Source of the DNA: Pseudorasbora parva
Lineage: Eukaryota > Chordata > Actinopteri > Cypriniformes > Gobionidae
NCBI RefSeq assembly: GCF_024679245.1
Contig: NC_090174.1
Span: forward strand, 51,047,038 to 51,111,037
Length of the DNA: 64,000 nt
Reading direction: 5' to 3'
Shown: piece after piece, positions 51,240 through 60,871 of the stretch
How positions within the stretch are numbered: position 1 is the stretch's first letter
How the letters are laid out: every line of letters starts with the position of its first letter
Notes under the pieces: generated by a model
Told to the model about the DNA's origin: nothing
Database searches by the model: none
What the model saw: the letters and a program-made list of their open reading frames with translations, nothing else
Position numbers and translations under genes: made by a program

Positions 51240-52120
51240 AACTAGGCTTTACAGTCGCATTTTATTCTGGGGAGAGATAAAGAATAATAATAATAAATAA
51301 TAATAGATTTTATTTATAATGCACTTTTCATTCCGAAGAATCTCAAAGTGCAACAAAGGGGGGGGGGGGGGGGGATAACAACAAAAAATGAATAACAAGT
51401 AAAAATATAGAATACTACAAACAATCAACCAACACAGAAAACAGAACAGAAACAGAGCTGATGGTGAACAGAAACAGAGCTGATGGTGAACAGAAACAGA
51501 GCTGATGGTGAACAGAAACAGAGCTGATGGTGAACAGAAAACAGCTGATGGTGGAAGTCTCTGTTAGCTCCGCAGCACACTGTGGTCCACTCCATGTTTC
51601 AGATTTCTCCCAGCGGCAGTGTCCCGACGACATCGCCGAGGCACGACAGCTGAAGACCAGATGATGGGTCTTCTTCACGATGATTCAAACGATGGGGATC
51701 GCTGCAGCACCATGCAGGAGGCAGAACATTCCTCCGGGCACTTCTGTGGACACACCGGGGCCGGCGCAGATGTCCAAGCCGCTCCACGGTCGCAATGCAG
51801 GACGGAACAGCCGGCGCAGCCGAGAAGCAGAACATCCCAACATCATGCCGGACGCCGATTACGATGGCCCAGATGACGCTAGCCCGGTGCAAACTTCAGC
51901 CACCATGCAGCCCAAGCCCAAGGGAGACCACCAGTGAGCACCCGCGGCGAGAAACATCAAATGTCCTCCCAACCAGAAACCAACCGCAGCAATTCAAACG
52001 TAACTTAAACATTAGAGAAGCGGTGGAAAACGACGAAACGACGAACAACGTTCTCTCAACGACCTCTCAGTGGCTGCCAGCAATCAGCAACAGTCCCAAT
52101 TGTAGCTCTGACTGTTAGAC
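51240..52120. repeat. GC-rich unresolved repeat with G-run and 22-bp tandem repeat
   Basis: Starts with AATAATAATAAATAATAATA, then TTTTATTTATAATGCACTTT and CTCAAAGTGCAACAAAGG, a tail common in fish repeats. A run of 17 G lies at 51358-51374. Five tandem copies of a 22-bp unit (GAACAGAAACAGAGCTGATG plus GT) lie at 51444-51553. From 51600 to 52060 the sequence is GC-rich and open in several frames on both strands, but none resembles a known protein. It may be the 3' part of a retroelement. Confidence 0.5.
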
Positions 52121-53380
52121 TAGTCACAAACATAAGGACATAAAATAAAATGTAAATCTAATAGTACATTAACATGATTTGTTGTGGGTGGAGAAGCGGC
52201 GAACAGACAACGCCAGCGTCCTCTCCCCAGCGTCCTCTCCCCCAAAGAAGAGACAACATTAATCTTCATTTGGGTCACGAGAGTACGACATAGGATTTTA
52301 CAGCGTTGAGTGTTGTTGCCAATCACGTGCATTTCTATTGAAAATAATAACCAATCATATGGTTAATTGACCATGAATGAGAATCCTCTCAGTATCGATC
52401 AAAACAAGTTTTATTCAGTCTCAAAACGTTGAATTACTTTTAGTGCAAGTTTACTTTTTACACGAATCTTCCCATTATATGTACAAAACCTCTCATCATT
52501 ATAAACAAAGCACAGACACTGTTTTAAATAAAGATTTATTATGAAGTTTAGTCAGATCTTTTGTTAGGCTTTGTAATGTTCCATACAATTAGCCTATATA
52601 TTTAACATTCCAGTACAAAAAAAGTAACAAAAGTAGATATTTTAATTATATAAATTTGATTAACTATAAAAATGAATTCAAAATAGAGGGGAAAAAGGCT
52701 AATGAGCCAATAAGTGTTACTCATCCGCCATCTACTGGCATAGTGTTTTTTTAATTTTTTTTATTATTTTGTTTACGTCGTCAAAGGGTACGGTTACTTC
52801 AGCGATTAGCATATGGCTTTGTATCAGTAGAAACCCTGGAGTATATTCAAATGATTGTGCTTTCCCCCCTCATATCCCCCTGAGACAGGAGATTTATGCA
52901 TATTATTTCTGGAAAATTTCCTCGTGACGCAAATAGACGATATTTGCGTCACGAGAGGAATGTTTGCCCAGAGGCTAAAGACTACAGCCAGCAGAGGGAG
53001 CCATTTCCGCATGTTTTCAGATAGAGATCACACTCACAGCTCAGCTCAGCTACAGTCATTTATATAAACGGATGCTAAGCAATGTTAGTGTTTTAACTTC
53101 TCAAATTAATTTCTATGAAAGTTAAGCTTCCAAAGGCATGAACTGAAAACGCGTTGTAAATGTATGCCGCGAATGTGGTCGCGATTACCTAAGATCTCAT
53201 CACGAGAGCTCATCAGCTCATTTATGACATTAAATGTAATCTGACTCCCGCTGCGTTAGTGCTGTGAGACTCACGCGGCGACTCAATCGTTATATTGAAC
53301 AGACACGTTCAGTATTTATTTGTACTTTATAAACTCAGTCACAGTAATCCAGTAGGTGGCTTTGGGAATGGCCTCCCAGG
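52121..53380. other. Probable slc39a14 intron sequence with one perfect hairpin
   Basis: A perfect 15-bp hairpin lies at 52921-52955: CTCGTGACGCAAATA, loop GACGA, then TATTTGCGTCACGAG. Otherwise there is no recognised feature. Confidence 0.5.
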
Positions 53381-53388
53381 GCAGCAAA

Positions 53389-53407
53389 GCATTCTGGGAA
53401 TTGTAGT
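53389..53407 (-). promoter_or_regulatory. ZNF143/THAP11-type motif
   Basis: The minus strand reads ACTACAATTCCCAGAATGC, which matches the long-known SBS2-type ACTACAATTCCCAGAATGC element of vertebrate promoters bound by ZNF143/THAP11 complexes. Here it is not beside a recognised promoter, so its role is unknown. It could mark an alternative promoter or lie in a repeat. Confidence 0.6.
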
Positions 53408-53446
53408 CTTTCATCCCCATGAGACAATTTCACATTTCTACTACCG

Positions 53447-53577
53447 TTCATGTGCTTCTCATTTACATCTGAGCTTGTGTCCTTCACTCGTTCATGTCCT
53501 TCTCATTTACATCTGAGCGCGTGTCCTTCACTCGTTCATGTCCTTCTCATTTACATCTGAACGCGTCCCTTTGACGC
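53447..53577. repeat. 44-bp tandem repeat, three copies
   Basis: The unit TTCATGTCCTTCTCATTTAC plus ATCTGAGCGCGTGTCCTTCACTCG, with small changes, is repeated three times; the last copy is partial. Confidence 0.85.
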
Positions 53578-53664
53578 ACAATACAGCGGGGTTGAACGTT
53601 TATATGGTTGTTGGGCAGAGTATTCTTGAGTGCATTATAAAAAAGTATTCATTGTTAATAAATT

Positions 53665-54249
53665 ATTATTTACGATATTTTGAAGCATGCCCACGATAAC
53701 AATATGCAGTAACTATTTCGGGACCGGAGTTGCGCAGTAGAGCGCAGGGAGTAGAGCAGGAAGTACAGCTGCGATATCAAAAGCCTGCCCACACTCTCAC
53801 AGATGCAGAACAATTAATTATGTTGGTGTGAAATAAACAGTTATAGAAATGTAGAAATTAAAGCTAAAGCTCTAATCTGCTCCCAAAAATTTGGCTGGCT
53901 GTAGAAAAAAGTCTGTTAGTGCCTCAGTGACAACTTCACTCAGAGAAGCCGTCAGTCTCAGCTGTCAATTATGACGTCACACCCCCCGTTTTTATAGCAT
54001 CAAATAACTAACTCAAACTAAACTTATTTTAAAAACGAACACTTAAAATGAAATCATCGTGATGATAACTGCCTTCAGTGACATAAACTAACTTTGGGGA
54101 AAAAATATTTGAATTGTAATTTTATTATTTAGTTTGCCTCGCGTCCATTAGAAAACACAGAGGGGTGGCTATACTGGGACCGGGGGGAGGGGGGGGGGCA
54201 ATCGAGGTGCGAAAGCTTCAGTAAATGAGAGGGAGACTGCAGGCTTGGT
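53665..54249. mobile_element. Inserted repeat, copy B of an inverted pair
   Basis: Reverse-orientation copy of 44191-44745. Matching landmarks are CAAAAGCCTGCCCACACTCT, ACACCCCCCGTTTTTATAGC and GGAGACTGCAGGCTTGG at its right end. The copies have diverged by scattered substitutions and small indels. Adjoining sequence differs, so this is a separate insertion. Confidence 0.7.
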
Positions 54250-56535
54250 CTGGAGCTGGTGTGCGGCTGGTAACTACAACCAACTCTTGCTTGCTACTCT
54301 TGTGTGCTGTATGATTTTTTTTCCCGTCCTTGTCTTTTGTTCATCATTTTTGTTTTATTTTTAAGCATTGGGGGGATGATAACAGGACATCCCTCTTGCA
54401 TTGCATGTTCAGGCATTTTGGGGATGGAGCAGTTAAGGGAGTGTTGTGTTTGTTTAGGTTGATTCCAAATATTAAATGTTTTTTAGAAATCGCTTGCTTC
54501 ATTTTTAACTTGGATTATTAAATGATGTTAATAGGTCGTGTTTTTTGTTTTGTTATCTAAACTATTAATATCTATTAATTTTGCATTTCAATTCATGTTA
54601 AATACACTGTATCTTACCACAGGTCCTTTGGAAATGAGCAAGACCTACCATGCTAATTCTAAATGATAATACACTTGCATTGTTTCAGACATGATGCAGG
54701 GGCAATAGCTATACAATCTCACTTTAGACTGAATGCCAGACATTCTTCTGTATGACTTATCTTGTCTCATGAAATAGCAGCAGTCCACAAGGACCTTTTC
54801 TGGCAGGGTCATTATAACCCCATGCCATTATCTGAGATACAATACTGCTGCTGGAAATCATATCAGTGCATTGTTGTGATGGTGTTGAGATGTGATGGCT
54901 TCTTTCAGTAAACACATATAAATGCTGGTTTTAGGTGAGCTGAGGATTAACTTTTTGTATCAGCGAAAAGATAACGATATGTAAATTATTCTGTAGACCA
55001 TATGGCCAAATCAAAATTCACTGCTAATGTGCAAGTAGGGTTGTCAAAATTACCAGTACTTTATTTAGGGAAATTAAATGTACTTTCAGAGTTCGATTGC
55101 CTGCCCTGGACCGAAGCCAAATTTGATTACTTCCACTGCCCCTGCTGGTCTGTGTTCATGTTATATTATTTGGGTCTGAACTGGGGTGCATTTGTGTCAT
55201 CAAAGCAGCAGCTGTTTAACCCTTTGCTTGGTAACGACTGCTAGCGAGAAGGTGGGAAAGGGCATGCCTTGCTCACTTCACTTATATATTTTTGTTTTTA
55301 AACCATTGGCTGTGTTACCAAAGCTTCAGTACGTAATGGCACTTGCGTGTATCTGCTGAGAATGTGCTGCAAATGCTCTAAAGAATGCTGAAGACGAGCA
55401 GAAATTATACAGATCTCTGCTTGCAGTATGTCAGGAAAATGAGTGAAACACTCACAAACTTTTTTAAAAAAAATCAAATCAGACGTCATTAATAGCAGTT
55501 CACTTTTAGTACCGCGATTTTAGTACAGTTGTGTTCTGATCAGCAGCGAACCGTACTGGAATTCACATGAAACGAACCTCAGACCATCTTTTAAAGCGGA
55601 CTCGGCTACAGTTTGCGGGTGCGCATCCGAGTTCGGAAGACCGCGTTCACATCGTCCAAACGAACCGAACTCTGACGTCAGTTGAGCCCGGGTTTGAAAA
55701 TATGATGATACCAGCATTTCTGCAGTGCCAGTAGTACTGAGTAATGTGTTTCTTTGGTATCAGCTGCTTTTAAATGCCAAAGATTTCTGTTTACAATGTG
55801 TTTTTGAATCGTTGATCACTGTAGCCAATCACAAACATATCTATTGAGCATGTGCAGTGTCTCAGAATGCATTCAACACCGCTCATAACACTGGAGTTTT
55901 AATTCACCGTGATCTTTGGAGTTCTGCATGTTCTCAAATCCTTTTATTATTACCAACAAGTGTAAATGCGATGTAAATAAATGATTCATTGTGCAGAGTA
56001 GACAGCCTTTTACTTGTTTTGCTGGAGTGTAGATCTCAAATGATTTGACAGCTTTAGTGATTATAAACAAAGAGCTCTTTGCTTACTTTCTGCTTGTAAG
56101 TTAACCCATATACAGTTTGGAAAAAAAGTTTTGTTTTTCATGCTGCTCAATACACTACAAAATTTTTAGCTTTACAACTGTATTTATATGTGTCATTGAA
56201 TCTGAAACTGCAATAATTGACAGTGATATAACCATAGCAACAGACAAAACAATCTGATATTGTCATTAATTTCTCACCCTCACGTTTCAAACCTATAATC
56301 TTTAGTTTATCTTCGGAACACGAACAAATATATTTCTGATGGAATCTGAGAGCTTTAATGTTTTTCGGGTAAATCTAATTGTTTTCAGGTACAGACATTG
56401 AATAACCAAATATAAAATAGCACTGCATCTTCACTGTAATGAAATATAATTAATTAATAAATACAATTTAACTGTTAAAGCTGCAAAAGTAATTTTTCTC
56501 TTTTATTGCTTGATTAATATTAGTGGCAAACAGCT
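54250..56535. other. Intron sequence with no clear feature
   Basis: AT-rich. The stretch 55500-55700 (GCGAACCGTACTGGAATTC, AACCGAACTCTGACGTCAG) looks like a degenerate miniature element, but I could not pair its ends. Confidence 0.45.
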
Positions 56536-56777
56536 TTAAAGGGTTAGTTCACTTAAAAATAAAAAATTCTGTCATTAATTACTTACCCTCATGTCGTTCG
56601 ACACCCGTAAGACCTCCGTTCATCTTCAGACACAAATGAAGATATTTTTGTTAAAATCCGATGGCTCAGAAAGGTCTTTATTTGACACTAATGTCATTTC
56701 CTCTCTCAAGACCCATAAAAGGCACTACAGTGGCTCTACAATAATTTTATGGAGCGATGAAAATTTGTTTTTGTGCG

Positions 56778-56954
56778 TGTAACAGAGGCCAGCTAGTAGT
56801 AGTTGCTTTGCGAGTAAACCTCACTCCTCTGACCTCAAGAGACGCTCTAGTGACTGACGCTAGAGGTTGCAGCCTTTAGCCTCCTTGTTAGAGCGTCCAA
56901 CTCTCATGCCGGCAGACCCGGGTTCGAGTCCCGGTCCGAACAGTAGGGGTTACA
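56778..56954 (+). repeat. 5' LTR of the miniature element
   Basis: 177 bp, TG...CA. In order: TAAACCTCACTCCT at 56815-56828, which is complementary to the interior; a stem-loop CTCTAGTG/CGCTAGAG at 56845-56865; the tRNA-like segment 56877-56942; and the end GTAGGGGTTACA. Confidence 0.82.
56877..56942 (+). other. tRNA-Glu(CUC)-like segment in the 5' LTR
   Basis: Spacing from the D arm on is canonical: A-box-like TAGCCTCCTTGTTAGAGCG, a 7-nt anticodon loop CTCTCAT (U33, CUC, A37), a 5-nt variable region, then the T arm CCGGG-TTCGAGT-CCCGG with B box GGTTCGAGTCC (56921-56931). The loop and T arm closely match tRNA-Glu(CUC). The anticodon stem and 5' acceptor strand do not pair well, so it is a derived promoter-type relic and not a working tRNA gene. 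Confidence 0.7.
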
Positions 56955-56955
56955 T

Positions 56956-56973
56956 TGGTGCCGTGACCCGGAT
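56956..56973 (+). promoter_or_regulatory. Primer binding site (tRNA-His type)
   Basis: TGGTGCCGTGACCCGGAT starts two bases after the 5' LTR. Its complement ends ...CACGGCACCA, which is the acceptor end of tRNA-His plus CCA. From memory of vertebrate tRNA-His it matches at 17 of 18 positions. It would prime minus-strand cDNA synthesis. Confidence 0.75.
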
Positions 56974-56997
56974 AGGAGTGAGGTTTAGGGGGGTGAG
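56974..56997 (+). other. Interior remainder with purine-rich tract
   Basis: AGGAGTGAGGTTTAGGGGGG then TGAG lies directly before the 3' LTR, in the position of a polypurine tract. Its first 14 bases are the exact complement of LTR positions 56815-56828. Confidence 0.6.
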
Positions 56998-57174
56998 TGT
57001 AACAGAGGCCAGCTAGTAGTAGTTGCTGTGCGAGTAAACCTCACTCCTCTGACCTCAAGAGACGCTCTAGCGACTGACGCTAGAGGTTGCAGCCTTTAGC
57101 CTCCTTGTTAGAGCGTCCAACTCTCATGCCGGCAGACCCGGGTTCGAGTCCCGGTCCGAACAGTAGGGGTTACA
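56998..57174 (+). repeat. 3' LTR of the miniature element
   Basis: 177 bp, identical to the 5' LTR except two substitutions. Its stem-loop CTCTAGCG-ACTGA-CGCTAGAG (57065-57085) is perfectly paired. tRNA-like segment at 57097-57162, B box at 57141-57151. Confidence 0.82.
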
Positions 57175-57689
57175 TGCGCAAAAAAATAAATAAATAACAA
57201 TATATATATAGTGATGGGCCGATTTCAAAACAAAGTTTCGAACCATTATGAATCAGCATATCGATTCATGATTCTGATCGTGTGTCAAACCGCCAAACTG
57301 CTGAAATCACGTGACTTTGGATGATCAGAATCATGAATCGATACACTGATTCATAATGGTTTGAACCTTTGTTTTGAAATCGGCCCATCACTATATAAGT
57401 CATTATTTAGTTGTTGTTTTTTTGTGCACAAAAACTATTCTTGTCACTTCATAAAATTATTGTATAGCCACTGACTTTGTAAAGATGTCTTTAGTGCCTT
57501 TTATGGGTCTGGAGAGAGGAAATGACATTGGTGTCAATGAAGGCCTTTCTGAGACATCGGATTTCAACACAAATATCTTCATTTGTGTCTGAAGATGAAC
57601 AGAGGTCTTACGGGTGTCGAACGACATTAGGGCAAGTAATTATTGACAGAAATTTCATTGATTTATGGGTGAACTAACCCTTTAAGGCT

Positions 57690-59914
57690 GCTGTCATTTT
57701 GAGATGAATGCCCAGTTCTTAATTTTTTTATAACTGACTGTGTTTATAAGGGTACTTGAGACGGGCATTTTGACTTTTGCATGCACGTATCCGGTCAAGC
57801 TCAAAAGATTTTTGAATTCGGTGTTTACGTGCTGTCTGTTTGCACACAGAAAACAATGCACAAGTTCCAGTCTTCCTGTGTTTAATGCTTAAACTGACAG
57901 GATTTTAAAACACAATAAACTTCCACTCTCTAATGGTTAAACTTTGCAATTAATCCACGAATCGTTTGCATTCCGACCGAGACGGAACTGATCAATTACG
58001 ATCCCTACACTTGATATCCCACATCCTGCGATGTGACTATATTGATGCTAAAACGATATATCATGCAGCCCTAGATTTCACACAATGTTGTCAAAGGTGT
58101 CTGCTGTACTACAGCAGCACACCTTGCTTTTTGGAGACCGTCATAAATTATCAATAAGCCATCAAGGATCACATTTCCTCTGTCTCTCCAAACCATGCGC
58201 TTAAGCATAGTCAGCATACCCCAACCAACATCAGCATGGTGCGGTTAACCTCTCCTTTTGTCGCACCCTGCTGTTTTTGATAAACATTCTCATGCACATT
58301 TACACACACACACAGTAATATACACCCTTTTCATGAGTCAGGATTGCCTCATGTGTCATGCTGAAGAATAAATATTGGATCAGATACATTTCATAAAATA
58401 CAAAATAAAAAACCATTATTTACTTCCTCTTACTCATATTGGTGGCAATCAGTATTGGCCTTAGTCAACAGGTTTTACTTCTCTTTCACAAGCACACATT
58501 TGACTGCTCTTTAAAGATGTTCATTGTCTTTGCTCTTTGTTTTCTTTGCTCCACAGTCAGCCAAGGACCTGGCTTGTTAAGGTTAAGCAAGCTTAGTCGT
58601 GGCTGATTTTTTGAGTGCCATTTCTCGAAGGTCCTTTGTGAAGATTTAATGGTACTTGATTATTGTATATTGAGTTTAGTTGTTTTGTTTTTTACCAAAA
58701 TTTACCCTGGTGCAAAGGAGTCATGGGCCACGTACAAACTGTAAAGATTCAGGAGCGGAAACCGCATTTGAATATGGGAGAGAATCCCTCATAATCGTTT
58801 TGTGTCTGTAATTTTACAAAAATAATATTACAGTGACCAAAGACTTATGCGAAGTGCCTGTGTGTTCACTTAATTTTTTCCTTATAATAGCTGAACCAAC
58901 TTTAAATACTTAAAATAAAGAGTAAGGCATCATTCGGATCTTTCAGAACTGTAAAGAGTTTACTTGTATTTTTATTTTATTTAAAATCACAATAAAAACA
59001 GAGCATTGCACTTTTGTAAAATAAAGAAAACTAACAAGATGCCCCTTTCTGCCCTCTCGTTTTCCTTTCCATGAACTTGTTTATGCTGCGCGTCATAAAA
59101 AAATGAACCGAAACGCAGCATACCGTATAGCCTAAAGATGTCCATATTTGTTTTCCAGGGGTTTAGATAATGTGCAGATAAAGGCATAAACAACATTTAT
59201 ATGAGTGAAATATATTTCACAAATAGATAAATTGTGAACTTGATATATAATACAACATTTACATTTACTTTAGGCAAGGCAAGTTAAGCTATAGCACATT
59301 TCATACACAATGGTAATGAAAAATGCTTTATACAGAAAAGGAATTCAAATATTTATAAGAAATAAAAAATAAGTTCCTCTATCTTTAGATTCATTTCAAT
59401 TAAGCCTGGATCATGTCATGTTTATCAAAAAATATTTAATTGGATGTAATGTTTTTTTATTTTATTTTTATTATTAGTTTCAACAACTCTTGGCTGAAAC
59501 ATGTTGGTAGCTAAAATTTTGGAAGAATCCTCACTAATATAATTTGCTTTATGGTGGTTACTTTGCTTGATAGCTGCTCTGTAAATCTCAAAGATAATTT
59601 TCATAATCTGGCTCCCCATCTACAACAGGACCCTTAGGGACCTGTTCAGAAGGGGCCCCTTTGGGGCCAATTAACTAATGTTTGTGAGTCACATCATGTA
59701 AGAAGTTCATTCATTTACAACTGTTTTTTGTGGTTTAAAAAGATCTATATGTATATGTGTGTATATGTATGTATATTTAATATGTATAATCTTAATATGG
59801 GTGATACTATGGGTTTCTCTGAAAGATAACCTTCATGATGGCCATCTGTGATGTAATTCTTATTCATTTACCTTGTTTTCTCAGCATTACCCCTCTTTCT
59901 ATTTGTCTACGCAG
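57690..59914. other. slc39a14 intron, nothing firmly recognised
   Basis: AT-rich intron sequence directly upstream of the first coding exon. No paired inverted ends or exon-like frames seen. Confidence 0.5.
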
Positions 59915-59939
59915 TGCTCAACGTGTTGCTGGTAGAGTC

Positions 59940-60209
59940 ATGACCCTGAGACAAGCCAATGGCTGCATACAGCTGACCTTGACCATTAGCCTGACCCTGA
60001 CTCTAGGCCTGCTGCAATGGCCAGTAGGAGATGTTAGTGGTCAGGATGAACTTTCTCCTACTCAAGTCCTTCAGGAACTACTAACACGCTATGGTGACAA
60101 CACCAGCATCTCTGTCCCTCAGCTCCGACGACTACTCATGCGGTTAAATGGAGGGCAGAGTGGAGACCATGATGCACAACCACAGCCCACCAAAACCAAT
60201 GGATCAAAG
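59940..60209 (+). CDS. slc39a14: slc39a14 coding exon 1 (residues 1-90)
   Basis: The acceptor is most likely TTTGTCTACGCAG ending at 59914, with ATG as the first in the exon. An alternative CAG at 59884 would only lengthen the 5' UTR or add an upstream in-frame stretch. A hydrophobic signal peptide (IQLTLTISLTLTLGLLQW) is followed by LSPTQVLQELLTRYGDNTSI and LRRLLMRLNGG, matching the RYGEGDSLT...LKALLNHL region of ZIP14. N-glycosylation sequons NTS and NGS. Donor AAAG/GTGAGT, phase 0. Confidence 0.88.
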
Positions 60210-60785
60210 GTGAGTCAAAACGGTTACAGAAAATGTTACAGGATTTAGTCTTTAAATATATATATTTGTTTCCCAGAGAGCATTTTCACACGTCTAACTG
60301 GCTTTTGGAACTTCAGTGAATCTGAGTTGCTTTTTTCTTGCACACACAAATGCATGCATATTTTTGAATTTTGTTCAATGTACAATGTATTTTAATATGA
60401 AAATCAAGTGTATGGAAAATACTAGGCATTCGCCTGCCTATGCAAAAAATATATATATATCTCAATTTCCCACCCTCTTTTTAATGTTTTTTAAATAATT
60501 TTTTTTATACTTATAGTGAAGTGAACATTATATATCAAAAATGGACATTAGCCTAAAACTGTTTCCAGATTGTAACCCTCTTTAATGCAAGTTAAAAAAA
60601 AAGGTTTGCAAGGGATGTTTGAAATACTTTTAAAGCTCAGTGTCAGCCCTGATTCACTCCTAACACAAAAGAGTTTGATCTTCTCAGAGTGGTTCATAAG
60701 AGATAACCGAGGTCTAATCCTCTGCCACATCAACTGTCACAACACCAGTCAGTGAACTTGCACAGAGTAGCTCTCACTGTTTGTT

Positions 60786-60871
<86 letters not shown>

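Larger units (their letters stand above)
56778..57174 (+). mobile_element. TRIM-like miniature LTR retrotransposon with tRNA-Glu-like LTRs
   Basis: Two direct 177-bp repeats (56778-56954, 56998-57174) begin TGTAACAGAGG and end GGGGTTACA, so each has TG...CA ends. They flank 43 bp containing a primer binding site and a purine-rich tract. TGCG is duplicated outside (56774-56777, 57175-57178), and its removal restores an uninterrupted host sequence TTTTTGTGCGCAAAAA. The LTRs differ at two positions only (56808 T vs 57028 G; 56851 T vs 57071 C). There is no coding capacity, so it would need proteins from an autonomous element. Each LTR includes a tRNA-Glu(CUC)-like segment with A- and B-box sequence, which could serve as an internal RNA polymerase III promoter. 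Confidence 0.82.
56540..57681. mobile_element. TTAA-flanked nonautonomous transposon, AGGGTTAGTTCAC family, host of a TRIM
   Basis: The left end AGGGTTAGTTCACTTAAAAA and right end GGGTGAACTAACCCT are inverted. Complementarity of subterminal parts (GACACCCGTAAGACCTCCGT and ACAGAGGTCTTACGGGTGTC) extends about 200 bp. TTAA lies outside both ends (56536-56539, 57682-57685). A long internal hairpin at 57204-57399 (AGTGATGGGCCGATTTCAAA and its complement) appears to be part of the family. A 397-bp miniature LTR element is inserted at 56778-57174. Subtracting it and its 4-bp duplication leaves 741 bp. Confidence 0.82.

Noticed and set aside
51619..52118. Protein-coding gene in the GC-rich segment
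   Set aside because: Several frames are open on both strands through base composition. None has a recognisable domain or consistent splice sites.
56877..57162. Two functional tRNA genes in tandem
   Set aside because: The T arm and loop sizes are canonical, but the anticodon stem and 5' acceptor strand do not pair. Both copies sit at the same place in LTR-like direct repeats, so they are promoter-like relics of the element.
56778..57174. CRISPR-like direct repeats
   Set aside because: There are only two 177-bp repeats with a primer-site interior, in a vertebrate genome. The LTR explanation fits all parts.
57204..57399. Independent miniature hairpin transposon (AGTGATGGGCCGATTTCAAA arms)
   Set aside because: I recall this hairpin as a regular interior part of the AGGGTTAGTTCAC family, and no separate target duplication is visible, so I kept it within the 56540-57681 element.
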